Assembly (NCBI RefSeq): GCF_003182155.1
Contig: NZ_QGTG01000018.1
Coordinates: 1-52,155, forward strand
Direction of reading: 5' to 3'
Length of the DNA stretch: 52,155 nt
From: Chitinophaga sp. S165
Lineage (GTDB): Bacteria > Bacteroidota > Bacteroidia > Chitinophagales > Chitinophagaceae
Both the position numbers and the translations under genes were made by a program. Shown here in pieces: positions 24,212-32,372 of the stretch; the stretch's first letter is position 1, and every line of letters begins with the position of its first letter. The notes below the pieces were generated by a model. It was not told where the DNA came from. It saw nothing but the letters and a program-made list of their open reading frames with translations, and ran no database searches.

Positions 24212-25003
24212 TTACCAGTTTCCGCTGGCGCCGCCTCCACCTCCGGAGCCGCCACCAAATCCGCCGAAACCACCACTGTCACCACCGCCCCAGCCTCCGC
24301 CGGAGGAACCTCCACCGAAGCCGCCAAAGCCACCGAGACCGCCAAGACCACCTACAGGGCCTATCCAGCCACCGGAGCCTCTTCTGCTGATGGTGGTGCC
24401 ACCACCGCCACCCCGGTTTCTCATGATGAGTATAATGATGATAATGACGAATATTGCCATGAACAGGGCATTACTTCCTTTTCCTTTGCTTCCACGGCCT
24501 GGAGTTGCCTTATATTCTCCTGCCGCAGCGGCAATGATCTTGTCAGTCGCCTCGTCTAAACCCTGGTAATAGTGCTGCTGACGGAAATTAGGCTTGAGGT
24601 TTTCATCTATGATACGGTTAGCAATAGCGTCGGGCACTACTCCTTCCAGACCATAACCTACCTCAATACGCACCTTTCTATCCTGTATAACAGCCAGTAT
24701 CAGGATACCGTTGTTCTTGTCTTTAGTACCGATGCCCCAGTCGCGAAGGATCTTGAGGGCCACATCACTGCTTTCATAGTCGCCGACAGTGTTCAGCGTT
24801 ACGACCGCGATCTGCGTGGAGGTACTATCGTTATAGGCGCGGAGCTTGTGCTCCAGCATATCGGCTTCGTTACCTAACAATACGCCTGCCAGGTCGTTTA
24901 CCAGCCGGGGAGGATTAGGGCGCGGAGGAATATCCTGCGCCTGTGCTTTCCATCCGGTGAATAACAGTATAACCAGCCATAACCAGCATATTTTCCTCAT
25001 CAT
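24212..25003 (-). CDS. TPM-domain membrane protein with Gly-rich tail (YgcG-like)
   Basis: A 263-residue protein: signal peptide (1-22, ending AQAQ), a TPM domain (about 33-155: LVNDLAGVL, TQIAVVTLNT, GILILAVIQDRKVRIEVGYGLEG), one membrane helix (about 182-195) and a tail made almost wholly of glycine, serine, phenylalanine and tryptophan. TPM domains have been tied to photosystem repair and weak phosphatase activity in plants; the bacterial function is unsettled. It is the last of three genes, lemA-TPM-TPM, transcribed together; the trio is common in bacteria and thought to act at the envelope. M1 or M2 could be the start, one codon apart. Confidence 0.88.
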   Translation of the reverse strand: MMRKICWLWLVILLFTGWKAQAQDIPPRPNPPRLVNDLAGVLLGNEADMLEHKLRAYNDSTSTQIAVVTLNTVGDYESSDVALKILRDWGIGTKDKNNGILILAVIQDRKVRIEVGYGLEGVVPDAIANRIIDENLKPNFRQQHYYQGLDEATDKIIAAAAGEYKATPGRGSKGKGSNALFMAIFVIIIIILIMRNRGGGGGTTISRRGSGGWIGPVGGLGGLGGFGGFGGGSSGGGWGGGDSGGFGGFGGGSGGGGGASGNW

Positions 25004-25040
25004 ATATAATTTTACGCTGCGGAGGGATCATCACCGCTGC

Positions 25041-25496
25041 CTATCTACCGAACACTATATCGTCGGGTAATTCATTTTCGTCGTCCCCTTCAAAAGGAAA
25101 ATGTGCGCAAAGCGATTCTCCTATTTCCCTGATGCAGGCATCAATGCCGCCAACATAGTCATTCTTAGAAAAATAGCTGACCAGCAGTTCTCCTTCTTTT
25201 ACCCAGAACCCGGCGCCTACTTTTTCATGAATGCCTCTGTCTCCCAGTATTGCAAACTGGCGGTCTTTCAGCGCGATGTACAGGATAACACCGTTACTGC
25301 GTTTAGTCTTGTCCATACCCAGCTGCAGGAATATTTCCTGTGCACGGTCCATAGGGTTGACATACGCGCAATGGCTTTCCACATACAGCCTGATCTCTCC
25401 GCTCGTGAGCCTCTCCGAATCACGTATAGCCTGTACCAGTTGTTGCTTTTCAGCTTCTGTGAAGAGCTCCTTTTTTTTGAATGGGAATATGCTCAT
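25041..25496 (-). CDS. small TPM-domain protein
   Basis: A 151-residue protein with no signal peptide or membrane helix, consisting of one TPM domain (LTSGEIRLYVESHC, NGVILYIALKDRQFAILGDRGI). It is the middle gene of the lemA operon: 12 bases after lemA and 37 before the larger TPM gene. Unlike the exported third gene product it should stay in the cytoplasm, so the operon places related domains on two sides of the membrane. Acidic C-terminus. Confidence 0.88.
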   Translation of the reverse strand: MSIFPFKKKELFTEAEKQQLVQAIRDSERLTSGEIRLYVESHCAYVNPMDRAQEIFLQLGMDKTKRSNGVILYIALKDRQFAILGDRGIHEKVGAGFWVKEGELLVSYFSKNDYVGGIDACIREIGESLCAHFPFEGDDENELPDDIVFGR

Positions 25497-25508
25497 ACAG
25501 GGTTGCTT

Positions 25509-26099
25509 TTAGAATTGCACTTTAGGAGCATTCTCAGCGCCCGCCTGTGCTTCGAAATAAGGTCTTTGCTGGAAGCCGCCGAAGCCTGCCACGATGTTGT
25601 TAGGGAAGGTGCGGATTGCACTGTTATATGTTCTGGCAACGTCATTGAAATCTTTACGGGCAACGCTGATACGATTTTCAGTGCCTTCTATCTGCGCCTG
25701 CAGGTCACGGAAGTTCTGGTTAGCCTGCAGTGTAGGATAGTTTTCAGTAACCATCAGCAATCTGCCCAATGCTTGGCTCAGCTGGCCTTGCGCCTGCTGG
25801 AACTGCTGCATTTTTTCAGGAGTAAGATCGTCAGGGTTTACGTTGATAGAAGTTGCTTTCGCACGTGCTTCTACTACTTTGGTCAGTGTTTCCTGCTCGA
25901 AGTTAGCAGCACCTTTTACAGTTGCAACAAGATTCGGGATCAGGTCAGTTCTGCGCTGGTACTGGCTCTGTACGGTACCCCAGGAGTTTTTAACAGCTTC
26001 ATCCAGTCCAACCATCTTGTTATATTTCTGAACACCACAACCGCCAAGTATTACGACTACGGCTATAATAATAATCAGAACAAGTGTGTTTTTTTTCAT
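25509..26099 (-). CDS. lemA: LemA family protein
   Basis: A 196-residue protein with an N-terminal membrane helix (residues 5-20) ending VILGGCG; the cysteine may be lipidated. The LemA core follows: YNKMVGLDEAVKNSWGTVQSQYQRRTDLIPNLVATVKG, then helices with LLMVTENYPTLQANQNFRDLQ and the conserved end ARKDFNDVARTYNSAIRTFPNN. LemA proteins are long helical hairpins anchored to the membrane with the bulk outside; their task is unknown. First gene of the lemA-TPM-TPM operon. Confidence 0.93.
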   Translation of the reverse strand: MKKNTLVLIIIIAVVVILGGCGVQKYNKMVGLDEAVKNSWGTVQSQYQRRTDLIPNLVATVKGAANFEQETLTKVVEARAKATSINVNPDDLTPEKMQQFQQAQGQLSQALGRLLMVTENYPTLQANQNFRDLQAQIEGTENRISVARKDFNDVARTYNSAIRTFPNNIVAGFGGFQQRPYFEAQAGAENAPKVQF

Positions 26100-26522
26100 T
26101 TTAATAAGGATTTAAGTTTAATCTATGGTTTGCAGTTTGGAAATACAACAGTACTATTATCACTTTGGTTTATCGTAACTTAGAATGCAGTTTTGGGGGC
26201 ATCCGGTCATCAAACCTCCCTGAAATAAACTGGATAGCAATAGCAAACATAGTGGCTTTTTTTTAATCTGCAAGGAAGGGTTGCGTAAACGATAAAACGG
26301 CGTTATTTTACTTTCACAGAAAAGATATCATCATTGTCAAAAAAAACGGCCCCGGTATGTACGTTTCTCTATAATTTTACTAATATTTCACGGTGGCGAG
26401 GTACGGAACAGCTTGTATCTAAAGAAGTTATCCATGAATAAGCGCTTGTTTTTCAGTGTCTATCCTTCTTTCATTCGTTTGTAACGCTTTTTTTATAATA
26501 ATTTGAATCTAAGGCAGCGTCA
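26100..26522. other. 423-base intergenic region, divergent promoters
   Basis: It separates lemA (leftward) and a receiver gene (rightward). On the right, TTTG at 26478-26481 and a TAATTTG-like box ending at 26505 make an imperfect promoter 18 bases before the receiver start. On the left, TTG and TAGATTAA spaced 20 bases (minus strand, about 26121-26152) are a possible lemA promoter. I see no further gene, strong hairpin or repeat in the middle part, which is AT-rich. Confidence 0.4.
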
Positions 26523-26987
26523 ATGAGTGCACAACACATCCATATCCTGTATGTTGATGACGAGATACACAACTTAAATGCTTTTAAGGCATCTTTCCGT
26601 AGACTTTATACAGTATATACGGCTACTTCGGCAGAGGAGGCGGAAGAGGTGCTGGCAAAACAGGAAGTGAACATCATCATCTCTGATCAGAGGATGCCCA
26701 AAATGACAGGAATTGAATTCTTTGAATCCATCCTTGATAAATATCCGGAACCGATCCGGATGCTGTTAACCGGTTATGCTGATATCAATGCTGTAATAGA
26801 CGCCATTAATAAGGGACAGGTGTACAAGTATTTTTCAAAACCCTGGAACGATGATGAGCTAAAGCAGAACATAGACAAGGCATATGAGGTATATTCTCTC
26901 CGGAAGGAGAATAAAGAATTAACAGCCAAATTGCTGGATGTGAATGAGAAGCTGGAATTCCTGCTACGGCAGAAACTGATCTCCTGA
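26523..26987 (+). CDS. single-receiver response regulator with C-terminal coiled coil
   Basis: A 154-residue protein. The receiver is of the RpfG/hydrogenase-regulator type: acidic pocket YVDDE (D12, D13), phospho-acceptor D55 in ISDQRMPKMTGIEF, T83 in LLTGYAD and K106 in YFSKPW, all intact. The receiver is followed not by an HD-GYP or GGDEF domain, as is usual for this subtype, but by a 30-residue helix rich in E, K and L (LRKENKELTAKLLDVNEKLEFLL) that could form a coiled coil and pair with a kinase or another protein. No kinase is adjacent; it converges with fecR. Confidence 0.9.
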   Translation: MSAQHIHILYVDDEIHNLNAFKASFRRLYTVYTATSAEEAEEVLAKQEVNIIISDQRMPKMTGIEFFESILDKYPEPIRMLLTGYADINAVIDAINKGQVYKYFSKPWNDDELKQNIDKAYEVYSLRKENKELTAKLLDVNEKLEFLLRQKLIS

Positions 26988-26997
26988 TTATTACTGA

Positions 26998-28227
26998 CTA
27001 TTTTTTATGTACGGTAAAGTGAATGGTGCCGTCATAGATCTTGAAGTCAAGACCATTTTCCCAGCATAGCTCGTTCAGAAATTCAGTAACGGGTTTATCC
27101 TTATCAAGATCGCCGGAAATGAGTATGGCAGCCATACTGGCTGATGCGAACGATACCTTCAGCCCAAACCAGCGATTCATTACCGGGATTATATCTTCCA
27201 GCGGTTTATCATGAAACCGGAAGATCCCATCTCTCCAGCCCAGGGTAACGTTCTCGTCAAAACGTTTTACTTTGAAACGTTCGCCCGGCTTGTAAATAGC
27301 CTCGTAACCCGGTTTCAGGGTCACATCAAGACTATCACCTACATCTGTAACTACACTGCCTGTAACAAGGGAAGTTGTGATAACATTATTATCATAGGAA
27401 TTGATGTTGAAGGCCGTGCCTAAAGCAATCACGGAAGTCGTGCCCGTATGCACGATAAAGGGTTGTTTCGGGTTATGCGCCACCGTGAAGAAAGCTTCTC
27501 CTTCCAGGTAAACCTCCCTGGTTCTGCCAGGGAATATGAACGGGAACCGCAGGGTGGAACTTGCATTCAGATGCACTTCCGTCCCGTCGGACAGTTCAAT
27601 CCTGTAATCTGTTCTGGGCGGTACTGTCAGTGTATTCCACTCGATAGTATTGCTTTGATAGATGCTGTCGTGCGTGATCCGCTTTCCGGTTACAAGTACG
27701 CCCTCTTTCTGCATGGCCGTATCATTCGGAAGATGGGTGTTGTCCGCTATCAGTCGTGGGTCGGGAGCCGTGTGGGTTGTCGTGTCTATAGGTAACGCCG
27801 GCGTGAAAACAGGTGTTTTTTTCACCGGCCGTGTAGCCTGTTGACGTGCCATTGGCGTACGGCCCTTGCCTGGTGCAGGTGCTTTGAAATAGCCATTTTC
27901 ATAAAGTATCCAGCCGGCTGCCAGTGTAATAGCGGTAGCAAAAACTGCTGCTGCAGCATTACGCTGTATCACAAACTGGAGGATCCTGGTATGTAAGGGT
28001 TTGGGGGCAAGGATAGCTGCTACTTTGCACCAGTCATGTTCTACCCGCAGATCGTCAAGGAAAGCATTATCGGTATATAATTTCGCTTCTTCCTGTTCAT
28101 AGAAACATTTACGAACCTGTTCATCGGTATGCATGACCTTTTGCAGCAACTTATCTTCCACTTCACTTAATTCGCCCAGTTGCTTACGCAGGAGTAATGT
28201 GTATATATACTCTTGGTCGTATTTCAT
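26998..28227 (-). CDS. FecR-family anti-sigma factor
   Basis: A 409-residue inner membrane protein: cytoplasmic N-terminal sigma-binding part (about 1-88), one membrane helix (about 92-112), a long Pro/Thr-rich linker, the FecR domain (about 205-305; VPPRTDYRIELSDGTEVHLNASSTLRFP, REVYLEGEAFFTVAHN) and the DUF4974 secretin-like end (about 335-409; LEDIIPVMNRWFGLKVSF). FecR proteins hold an ECF sigma factor until a TonB-dependent receptor signals. The sigma gene precedes it by 56 bases, but no SusC/SusD or other receptor gene follows; the operon ends here against a convergent receiver gene. Confidence 0.92.
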   Translation of the reverse strand: MKYDQEYIYTLLLRKQLGELSEVEDKLLQKVMHTDEQVRKCFYEQEEAKLYTDNAFLDDLRVEHDWCKVAAILAPKPLHTRILQFVIQRNAAAAVFATAITLAAGWILYENGYFKAPAPGKGRTPMARQQATRPVKKTPVFTPALPIDTTTHTAPDPRLIADNTHLPNDTAMQKEGVLVTGKRITHDSIYQSNTIEWNTLTVPPRTDYRIELSDGTEVHLNASSTLRFPFIFPGRTREVYLEGEAFFTVAHNPKQPFIVHTGTTSVIALGTAFNINSYDNNVITTSLVTGSVVTDVGDSLDVTLKPGYEAIYKPGERFKVKRFDENVTLGWRDGIFRFHDKPLEDIIPVMNRWFGLKVSFASASMAAILISGDLDKDKPVTEFLNELCWENGLDFKIYDGTIHFTVHKK

Positions 28228-28283
28228 CTTGTGCTGAGAAGATTATTGAGGGTGATGTGTATGTTGTGTATGTTATGATCGGG

Positions 28284-28634
28284 TCACGAATCTAATAATA
28301 CTGCCAGTTGCGGCGACAATGCCTGTTGCGGTACAAGAGCGCCTGTCTGACACGGCGGGCAGGTGCTGATCTGCTGCAGGTGCAAACATCGCTCATATAA
28401 AAGTTGATAAAAGAACCCCCCGGGAGAGTGCGAAATGTTCCTGTAGGTCCGCTCTCTCCATACTTCTATAAACAATTGCTGCACTACCTCCAGCGCACGA
28501 TCCTGGTTCCCCAGCATCTGGCAGGCTTTGAAGCAAAGGGGCTTGTAGTATTTCATGAAGAAGTATTGATAAGCCTCAAGTCTGTTATCCTTCTGCAAGG
28601 CAGATAACATTGTGATGTCCTCGCTGGTTTGCAT
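28284..28634 (-). CDS. ECF sigma factor with region 2 only
   Basis: A 116-residue protein from ATG 28634 (a longer start at 28688 is possible). It carries sigma-70 region 2: DNRLEAYQYFFMKYYKPLCFKACQ, then the core-binding and -10-melting part DRALEVVQQLFIEVWRER and SPGGFFYQLLYERCLHL. It ends with ALSPQLAVLLDS, where the DNA-binding region 4 of about 60 residues should begin. The 56-base gap before fecR is too short to hold region 4 in another frame. So it is either a truncated, perhaps inactive, sigma factor or a region-2-only variant needing a partner. Confidence 0.75.
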   Translation of the reverse strand: MQTSEDITMLSALQKDNRLEAYQYFFMKYYKPLCFKACQMLGNQDRALEVVQQLFIEVWRERTYRNISHSPGGFFYQLLYERCLHLQQISTCPPCQTGALVPQQALSPQLAVLLDS

Positions 28635-28812
28635 ACTATTTCGGGATTGGTGTAGTGTATACCGGTTTGGATGATCAATTTCGATCAAAAGATCTACAAT
28701 ATTGTTAATGCCATGTTAATGTAAACAAAATGATTTCAAACTGATTCTCTGCGTTGCTCCCCCAACGTTCACGAATACTGCCGGTATACCGTTTGTTTGG
28801 TCCCCCAATTCA

Positions 28813-28867
28813 CTACGCTTTATACACGACGCATACATGCTTCATATACGACGCATCCCCGACGCAT
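28813..28867. repeat. tandem array of 11-bp degenerate repeats
   Basis: Five consecutive 11-mers end in AT: CTACGCTTTAT, ACACGACGCAT, ACATGCTTCAT, ATACGACGCAT, CCCCGACGCAT. CGACGCAT itself occurs at 28827, 28849 and 28860. The array lies in the 363-base space between the sigma gene (leftward) and the M20 peptidase gene (rightward). The rest of this space has AT-rich stretches on both sides but no clear promoter consensus, and no gene was seen in it. Confidence 0.7.
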
Positions 28868-28997
28868 CGGTGGGTAAAACCCGGCTTTCCCATCCTGTCC
28901 ATAGACCGTTTTAAGACCGATCAGCTGAAACAGACAAATCATTATTTCTGACTTTCCCTTAAATTGCACCTTTCTAAAAAGTCTAATACACTGAAAC

Positions 28998-30368
28998 ATG
29001 CAAGTTTGGAAAGATTATCAGTTACAACATAAAGATCGTTTCCTCGAAGAACTGCTGGAATTGCTGCGTATCCCTTCAGTTAGCGCTGACTCAAGCTTCA
29101 GCAAGGATGTAAAGGCATGTGCCGAAGCTGTAAAGCTGCGCCTGGAAGAAGCCGGCGCTGAGAAAGTGGAAGTTTGTCCTACTGCCGGCCACCCTATCGT
29201 ATATGGAGAAAAGATCATAGATCCTAAACTGCCTACCGTGCTGGTATATGGTCACTATGACGTACAACCTGCCGACCCGCTGGAACTCTGGCATAGCGGT
29301 CCTTTTGAGCCTGTTATTAAAGAAGAAAAGATATATGCCCGCGGCAGCGCGGACGATAAAGGACAGTTCTATATGCATGTGAAGGCATTTGAAACCCTGT
29401 CCAAAACCAATACCCTGCCCTGCAACATCAAATTCATGATAGAAGGGGAGGAAGAAGTTGGCTCCGCTAACCTCGGCATCTTTATCCAGGAGAATAAAGA
29501 AAGACTGAAAGCAGATGTAGTACTGATCTCCGACACTGCTATGATCAGCCTGGAAAATCCTTCACTGGATACCGGTCTGCGTGGCCTTTCCTATATGGAA
29601 GTAGAAGTGACCGGTCCTAACCGCGATCTGCATAGTGGCGTTTACGGTGGTGCTGTAGCTAACCCGGCTACCATCCTCTGTAAGATGATCGCTTCCATGC
29701 ATGATGAAAATAATCATATAACCATTCCTGGCTTCTACGATAAAGTTCAGGAACTGACAAAAGAAGAACGTGCTGCATTGAACGCCGCTCCGTTCGACGA
29801 AGCAGAATATAAAGCAGACCTGGGTGTAGATGACCTGTGGGGCGAGAAAGGCTTCACCACCATCGAGCGTACCGGTATCCGTCCTACCCTGGAAGTGAAC
29901 GGCATCTGGGGTGGTTACACAGGTGAAGGTTCTAAAACGGTACTGCCGTCTAAAGCTTTTGCCAAGATCTCCATGCGCCTGGTGCCTAACCAGGACTGGA
30001 AAGAGATCTCTGCCCTGTTCCAGGCTCACTTTGAAAAGATCGCTCCAAAAAGCGTGAAAGTAAAGGTAACTACCCACCATGGTGGCAGCCCTTATGTAAC
30101 GCCAACTGATCATGTAGCTTTCAAAGCTGCCAGCGAAGCCGTTAAGGCCACCTTCGGTAAAGGACCTATCCCTACACGCGGCGGTGGAAGTATTCCTATC
30201 GTAGCGCTGTTTGAAAAAGAGCTGGGCCTCAAAACCATCCTGATGGGCTTCGGTCTGGATAGCGATAACCTGCACTCGCCTAATGAAAAGTACGGACTGG
30301 CCAATTTCTACAAAGGAATCGAGACCATTCCTTACTTCCACAAGTATTTCGCAGAAATGAGCAAATAG
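28998..30368 (+). CDS. M20 family dipeptidase (carnosinase-like)
   Basis: A 456-residue metallopeptidase of usual length. Metal ligands and catalytic residues are visible: H86 and D88 in YGHYDVQPAD, D119/D120 in RGSADDKG, the glutamates of EGEEEVGS (150-153), SDTAM, the dimerisation-domain histidine in DLHSGVYGG and the final histidine in DNLHSPNE. Enzymes of this M20 branch remove C-terminal residues from dipeptides and small peptides in the cytoplasm using two zinc or manganese ions. It is followed by a terminator-like hairpin and then the S4-domain gene. Confidence 0.93.
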   Translation: MQVWKDYQLQHKDRFLEELLELLRIPSVSADSSFSKDVKACAEAVKLRLEEAGAEKVEVCPTAGHPIVYGEKIIDPKLPTVLVYGHYDVQPADPLELWHSGPFEPVIKEEKIYARGSADDKGQFYMHVKAFETLSKTNTLPCNIKFMIEGEEEVGSANLGIFIQENKERLKADVVLISDTAMISLENPSLDTGLRGLSYMEVEVTGPNRDLHSGVYGGAVANPATILCKMIASMHDENNHITIPGFYDKVQELTKEERAALNAAPFDEAEYKADLGVDDLWGEKGFTTIERTGIRPTLEVNGIWGGYTGEGSKTVLPSKAFAKISMRLVPNQDWKEISALFQAHFEKIAPKSVKVKVTTHHGGSPYVTPTDHVAFKAASEAVKATFGKGPIPTRGGGSIPIVALFEKELGLKTILMGFGLDSDNLHSPNEKYGLANFYKGIETIPYFHKYFAEMSK

Positions 30369-30397
30369 CCTGATAACGCTATTTATTAATAAATTTG

Positions 30398-30428
30398 AAG
30401 GCCGGCTCGTTACTAACGGGCCGGCCTT
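30398..30428 (+). terminator. GC-rich hairpin after the M20 gene
   Basis: Arms AAGGCCGGC (30398-30406) and GCCGGCCTT (30420-30428). The following sequence is ATAC rather than a T-run, so termination may be partial and the S4 gene may be reached by readthrough. Confidence 0.6.
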
Positions 30429-30443
30429 ATACATATAGTCAAG

Positions 30444-30839
30444 ATGAAAGAAGTAGAAAAAGTACGTATCGACAAGTACCTCTGGTCTATCAGGATCTTC
30501 AAGACCCGCTCCCTGGCTACTGACGGCTGTGACTCAGGCAGGGTGAAAATGAATGGCGCTAACGTCAAACCCGCCCGTCCCGTAGCTGTCAATGACATCT
30601 ACGAGATCAGGACCGAAGGCCGTAAATGGGTGATCCAGGTAGTAGCCCTGCTGGCTAACCGTGTACAGTACACAGAAGCTATAAAATATTATAACGATAT
30701 CACCCCCGAAGAGGATAAGCACGAACAACGCCAGGCCTCTGTCTTCCAGACAGGCAAACGTCCCAGCAAGATCGGCCGTCCTACCAAAAAGGAACGCCGT
30801 GAACTGGACGATTTCATGGGGGGAGAAGAAGATCTGTAA
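30444..30839 (+). CDS. S4-domain RNA-binding protein (Hsp15/HslR-like)
   Basis: A 131-residue protein. The S4 domain covers residues 7-70 (RIDKYLWSIRIFKTRSLATDGCDSGRVKMNG, then the beta part NDIYEIRTEGRKWVIQVVAL), and a basic tail follows with KRPSKIGRPTKKERRELDDF. This layout is that of Hsp15, which in E. coli binds 50S subunits carrying stalled nascent chains and frees them for reuse. The KIGRPTKKERR tail is a usual feature. It starts 16 bases after the hairpin that follows the peptidase gene. Confidence 0.9.
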   Translation: MKEVEKVRIDKYLWSIRIFKTRSLATDGCDSGRVKMNGANVKPARPVAVNDIYEIRTEGRKWVIQVVALLANRVQYTEAIKYYNDITPEEDKHEQRQASVFQTGKRPSKIGRPTKKERRELDDFMGGEEDL

Positions 30840-30934
30840 AATTTCCGGTTTCAGTAGTAAATTCGCAGACTTTTCAGGCGGCCTTTACCGAAAAGACCTC
30901 CTGCATGTGAAAATTTGTAAATCATTATCCATAA

Positions 30935-32155
30935 ATGTCTAAGCAAAGCGATCTTCTCCCAGCCGATTTCCTTGTAAAGGTGGCTGAAGAATTTGGAACA
31001 CCGGTGTATGTATATCATGCTGAAAAAATAAAGGTCCAGTACGAAAAGCTGCAAACGGCTTTCCAGAAGACGGATGCACGCTTTTTCTACGCCTGTAAAG
31101 CACTTACCAATATCAATATCCTCAAGTACATCAATTCCCTGGGCTGCGGGCTAGATACCGTATCCATCCAGGAAGTACATCTGGGGCTGAAAGCCGGTTT
31201 TGCTCCGAACAATATCATCTTCACGCCCAACTGTGTGGACCTGGAAGAGATCATTGCCGCGAAGGAACTGGGCGTTAATATCAACATCGACAATATTTCC
31301 ATCCTCGAACAGTTCGGAAACCGCTTCGGCGATTCTTACCCGATCTGTATCCGCCTGAACCCGCACATCATGGCTGGTGGAAACTATAAGATCTCCACAG
31401 GTCACGTTGACAGTAAGTTCGGTATCTCTATTCACCAGCTGCGCCACATTGAGCGTATCGTGAAGAGCACCAAACTGAAAGTGACCGGTCTGCATATGCA
31501 TACAGGTTCTGAGATCAAAGACGTGGACGTGTTCCTGCGTGGCGTAGAGATCATGTTCGAACAGGCAGTACACTTCCCTGACCTGGAGTTCATTGACCTC
31601 GGCAGCGGCTTTAAAGTAGCGTACCAACAGGGCGATCCTGAAACAGATATCAACCTCCTGGGCAGAAAATTGTCAGAGGCCTTCAATAAATTCAGCAAAA
31701 CATATAGCCGTCCTTTGCAGGTATGGTTTGAACCGGGTAAATTCCTGGTAAGCCAGTGCGGTTATTTCGTTGTAAAGGCGAATGTGATCAAACAGACCAC
31801 TGCTACCGTTTTCGTCGGTGTGAACTCTGGCTTCAATCACCTGATCAGACCTATGTTCTACGATGCTTTCCACCTGATCCGCAATATCTCCAATCCGAAA
31901 GGAACTGAGCGTATCTATACCATCGTGGGAAATATCTGTGAAACAGATACTTTCGGTTGGGACCGTAAACTGAACGAAGTGAAGGAAGGCGATTACCTGG
32001 TATTTTATAACGCCGGCGCTTATGGTTTCGAAATGGCGTCCAATTTTAACTCCCGTCTGAAGCCTGCTGAAGTACTCGTAAAAGACGGCAAAGCACAGCT
32101 GATCCGCAGGCGTGATACGATAGAAGATCTGCTGCGTAACCAGATCGAGTTATAA
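30935..32155 (+). CDS. lysA: diaminopimelate decarboxylase
   Basis: A 406-residue fold-III PLP enzyme. The PLP lysine is K55 in FFYACKALTN; HMHTGSEI, EPGKFLV and the C-terminal NAGAYGFEMASNFNSR are the conserved phosphate- and substrate-binding blocks, with the cysteine of NICETDTFG contributed across the dimer. It converts meso-diaminopimelate to lysine, the last step of lysine synthesis. No other lysine genes are adjacent. A strong terminator follows 30 bases after the stop. Confidence 0.93.
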   Translation: MSKQSDLLPADFLVKVAEEFGTPVYVYHAEKIKVQYEKLQTAFQKTDARFFYACKALTNINILKYINSLGCGLDTVSIQEVHLGLKAGFAPNNIIFTPNCVDLEEIIAAKELGVNINIDNISILEQFGNRFGDSYPICIRLNPHIMAGGNYKISTGHVDSKFGISIHQLRHIERIVKSTKLKVTGLHMHTGSEIKDVDVFLRGVEIMFEQAVHFPDLEFIDLGSGFKVAYQQGDPETDINLLGRKLSEAFNKFSKTYSRPLQVWFEPGKFLVSQCGYFVVKANVIKQTTATVFVGVNSGFNHLIRPMFYDAFHLIRNISNPKGTERIYTIVGNICETDTFGWDRKLNEVKEGDYLVFYNAGAYGFEMASNFNSRLKPAEVLVKDGKAQLIRRRDTIEDLLRNQIEL

Positions 32156-32183
32156 TAGTTAAATAGTTAATACTTAAAATATT

Positions 32184-32219
32184 AATGCAGATTTGTATAA
32201 GCAAATCTGCATTTTTTTT
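32184..32219 (+). terminator. terminator after lysA
   Basis: Arms AATGCAGATTTG and CAAATCTGCATT (32184-32195, 32202-32213) with loop TATAAG, followed by Ts to 32219. Confidence 0.93.
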
Positions 32220-32243
32220 GAAGTGTTGTAACCAGTTTTAACA

Positions 32244-32251
32244 TAACTTTG
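32244..32251 (+). promoter_or_regulatory. -7 box of the 778-residue protein gene
   Basis: TAACTTTG matches TAnnTTTG. No ideal -33 element is seen (TTG at 15 bases, TTTTG at 23). If used, the transcript has a leader of about 115 bases. Confidence 0.5.
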
Positions 32252-32372
32252 CAGATAATTCTCGATGATCCTGCTTTTACCTGCACGCTGTATATACTGG
32301 AAGCCATAAAATATTTTATTATCCCATTCGTCTATATAGTATACGATGAGTATTTTTTACACATTATAGTTT

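Noticed and set aside
24125..24569. Proline- or alanine/threonine-rich frames on the plus strand
   Set aside because: They mirror the glycine-rich tail of the TPM protein on the minus strand and cross a terminator.
25101..26183. 360-residue open frame on the plus strand across lemA and the small TPM gene
   Set aside because: It is antisense to two well-recognised family members; its product is Cys/Phe-rich with no recognisable domain, as expected from a mirrored coding frame.
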